Below, one piece after another: positions 5,952 to 6,935 of a DNA stretch of 6,935 bases; position 1 is the stretch's first letter, and the number at the start of each line of letters is the position of its first letter. Origin of the DNA: Bryobacterales bacterium (lineage in GTDB: Bacteria > Acidobacteriota > Terriglobia > Bryobacterales > Bryobacteraceae). Both the position numbers and the translations under genes were made by a program. The notes beneath the pieces are model-generated. The model did not search any database. It was given only the letters and a program-made list of their open reading frames with translations, and had not been told where the DNA came from. Location of the stretch: NCBI GenBank assembly GCA_003132865.1, contig PKYZ01000311.1, positions 1 through 6,935 of the forward strand, in the 5' to 3' direction.

Positions 5952-6461
5952 ATGCCTACGCCCCCAACTCTGCGCCGCATCGTGACCCTCAAGAACCTTG
6001 GCGTGTCTCACAACTTTGCGTCATCGGCCGAGCTTCCTGACCTTCGACGGTACAATCTGATCTACGGCTTTAACGGCTCGGGGAAAACGACTCTCGCTCG
6101 GGTGTTCGGCAGCCTTGGGGCAGGTGCCCTCCGGCTGGAACTGCCAGAGGGGGGCACGTTTGAGGTGGAACTTACAGATGGCACCGTCATCAAGAGCGCT
6201 GGCGCACTCGATGCTCTGAAAGGACGGGTGCTCGTCTTCGGCGTGGATTTCATCGAAGAGAATTTCCGTTGGAAGGAAGGCACGGCAAATCCGGTTTTCT
6301 ATTTGGGAAAGGAACAGGCAGAGCTGTCCAAGAAGCTGGGGGAGGAGGAAGCCGCCGCATTGGCATTGGAACCCAAGCGCGTAGCAGCCGAAAAAAGAGC
6401 ATGGCCACAACGAGCGAGCTTTTGCCGGCCACAAGCGGGACGCCGGGCGCCGGATTTCTGA
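5952..6461 (+). CDS. AAA_13-type P-loop ATPase, N-terminal part (frameshifted)
   Basis: This is the start of an AAA_13/PrrC-RloC-like ATPase. The Walker A, GFNGSGKTT (39-47), follows the IYG strand in the way typical of the family (LKNLGV...YNLIYGFNGSGKTTLARVF). Downstream, GRVLVFGVDFIEENF and FYLGKEQAEL are family features, and a charged helix begins near residue 123. True homology ends near residue 148 (VAAEK); the following residues to the stop at 6459-6461 are out-of-frame sequence. The natural continuation is in another frame from about 6397. GGGAAG (5942-5947) precedes the ATG by four bases, and the leader ORF stop is one base away. In this class the ATPase senses or gates a nuclease (for example the PrrC anticodon nuclease, which cuts tRNA-Lys), but the nuclease part is not visible here. 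As written, the frame would give a truncated, non-functional protein. Confidence 0.75.
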   Translation: MPTPPTLRRIVTLKNLGVSHNFASSAELPDLRRYNLIYGFNGSGKTTLARVFGSLGAGALRLELPEGGTFEVELTDGTVIKSAGALDALKGRVLVFGVDFIEENFRWKEGTANPVFYLGKEQAELSKKLGEEEAAALALEPKRVAAEKRAWPQRASFCRPQAGRRAPDF

Positions 6462-6935
6462 GCAACTCGGCCTCGGGCGACGGTACGACGCCACTAACCT
6501 GGTGGCAGATTATGCCAAGGGGCCGTGTGACGGTCTGCTTTCCGACGAGGAACAGAAGCGGCTGCGGGCCGTAATCGCGCAGGATGCGCCGCTGGCGAAA
6601 CGTGCGCTAATGGACGAAGAACACTTCAACCTAGCCGGGCTCGTCGATGATCTGAGGAGGGTTCTTGACACTACACTCGGCGCGATGGCGTTGGAGGACC
6701 TGCGCGGACATGAAACTATGCTGAGATGGGTCAAGGAAGGCGAGCAGTATCATCGGGCGCACTACCTCGCGTCCTGCCTTCTGTGTGGCGGCGAGTTGAC
6801 AGAGCAGCGCCTGCGGTCACTCGGGCAGGCCATTGATGGCGCACTTGACCGGATCAGCAGAGACATATCTGACGCGAAAGCAAAGGTTGAAGCCCTGCGT
6901 GATCGGGCGCACGGACTAGGTCTCTGGCCGCTTGG
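6397..6935 (+). pseudogene. AAA_13-type ATPase, continuation in a shifted frame, cut by the window end
   Basis: From 6397 a second + strand frame is open without a stop to the window end and continues the protein begun at 5952. After a joint near AAEK|EHGHNERAF it reads RRISEQLGLGRRYDATNLVADYAKGP, LLSDEEQKRLRAVIAQDAPL, then LGAMALEDLRGHETMLRWVKEGEQYHR, followed by a CxxC motif, SCLLCGGELT (codons 6775-6786), and a helical stretch. These segments match the middle of AAA_13 proteins as I know them. The CxxC sits between helical segments, as a zinc hook does in RloC and Rad50, so it may dimerise the protein through zinc. A Walker B/signature half and any C-terminal nuclease would lie beyond the window. 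The frame change needs one base skipped in the A6 run at 6391-6396; whether the gene is broken or misread cannot be decided here. Confidence 0.65.

Noticed and set aside
5719..5985. + strand frame of 88 codons across the palindromic element and the AAA_13 start
   Set aside because: It needs a TTG start inside a hairpin, has no ribosome binding site, begins in repeat sequence and runs over the start of a better-supported gene. The stretch KSYEAAKRLYNRWCAEAKAED looks helix-like, so a decayed gene end cannot be fully excluded.
6391..6397. Programmed -1 ribosomal frameshift at AAAAAAG, as in dnaX
   Set aside because: The zero-frame codons are GAA-AAA-AGA, so the heptamer is in the wrong phase, and the continuing frame requires +1 or -2 rather than -1.

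Overview
The window is GC-rich with compact coding and looks like a bacterial chromosome. The split MacB/LolCDE-type efflux operon, the DUF4337 gene and several families of short intergenic repeats together suggest an Acidobacteriota (Solibacter/Bryobacter-like) genome. That assignment is inference from style; no taxonomic marker in the window settles it.

Layout. Positions 1-179 are non-coding and C-rich on the + strand, with a heptad repeat, strong G-quadruplex potential on the - strand, and a small hairpin touching the end of the next gene. Positions 180-629 (-) encode a complete tRNA adenosine deaminase, TadA. Only 31 bases away, on the + strand, a five-gene unit begins. It holds permease 1 (661-1821), permease 2 (1831-2997), a membrane-fusion/HlyD-type adaptor (3068-4399), a MacB/LolD-type ATPase (4405-5112) and a DUF4337 membrane protein (5133-5660). 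The first four would form one machine. Two different FtsX-type permeases could pair as a heterodimer, the ATPase would drive them from the cytoplasm, and the adaptor would connect them across the periplasm to an outer-membrane channel that is not in the window. The DUF4337 protein is a likely accessory of unknown role.

Positions 5661-5951 hold an imperfectly palindromic element of about 130 bp (5673-5802), a perfect TATAAT hexamer (5827-5832) and a 21-codon ORF with its own ribosome binding site that stops one base before the next gene. From 5952 to the window end lies an AAA_13-type P-loop ATPase related to the PrrC/RloC anticodon-nuclease class. It is split by a one-base frame change at an A6 run (6391-6396). 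Reading through the shift gives an open frame to the window end with a CxxC motif, so this is either a recently broken gene, a sequence error, or (least likely) a slippage-controlled gene. Its C-terminal part is cut off by the window.

The most notable items are the frameshifted AAA_13 gene with its leader ORF, the hairpin repeat that supplies or abuts stop codons of two unrelated genes, and the pair of heptad arrays that differ only at one heptad position.
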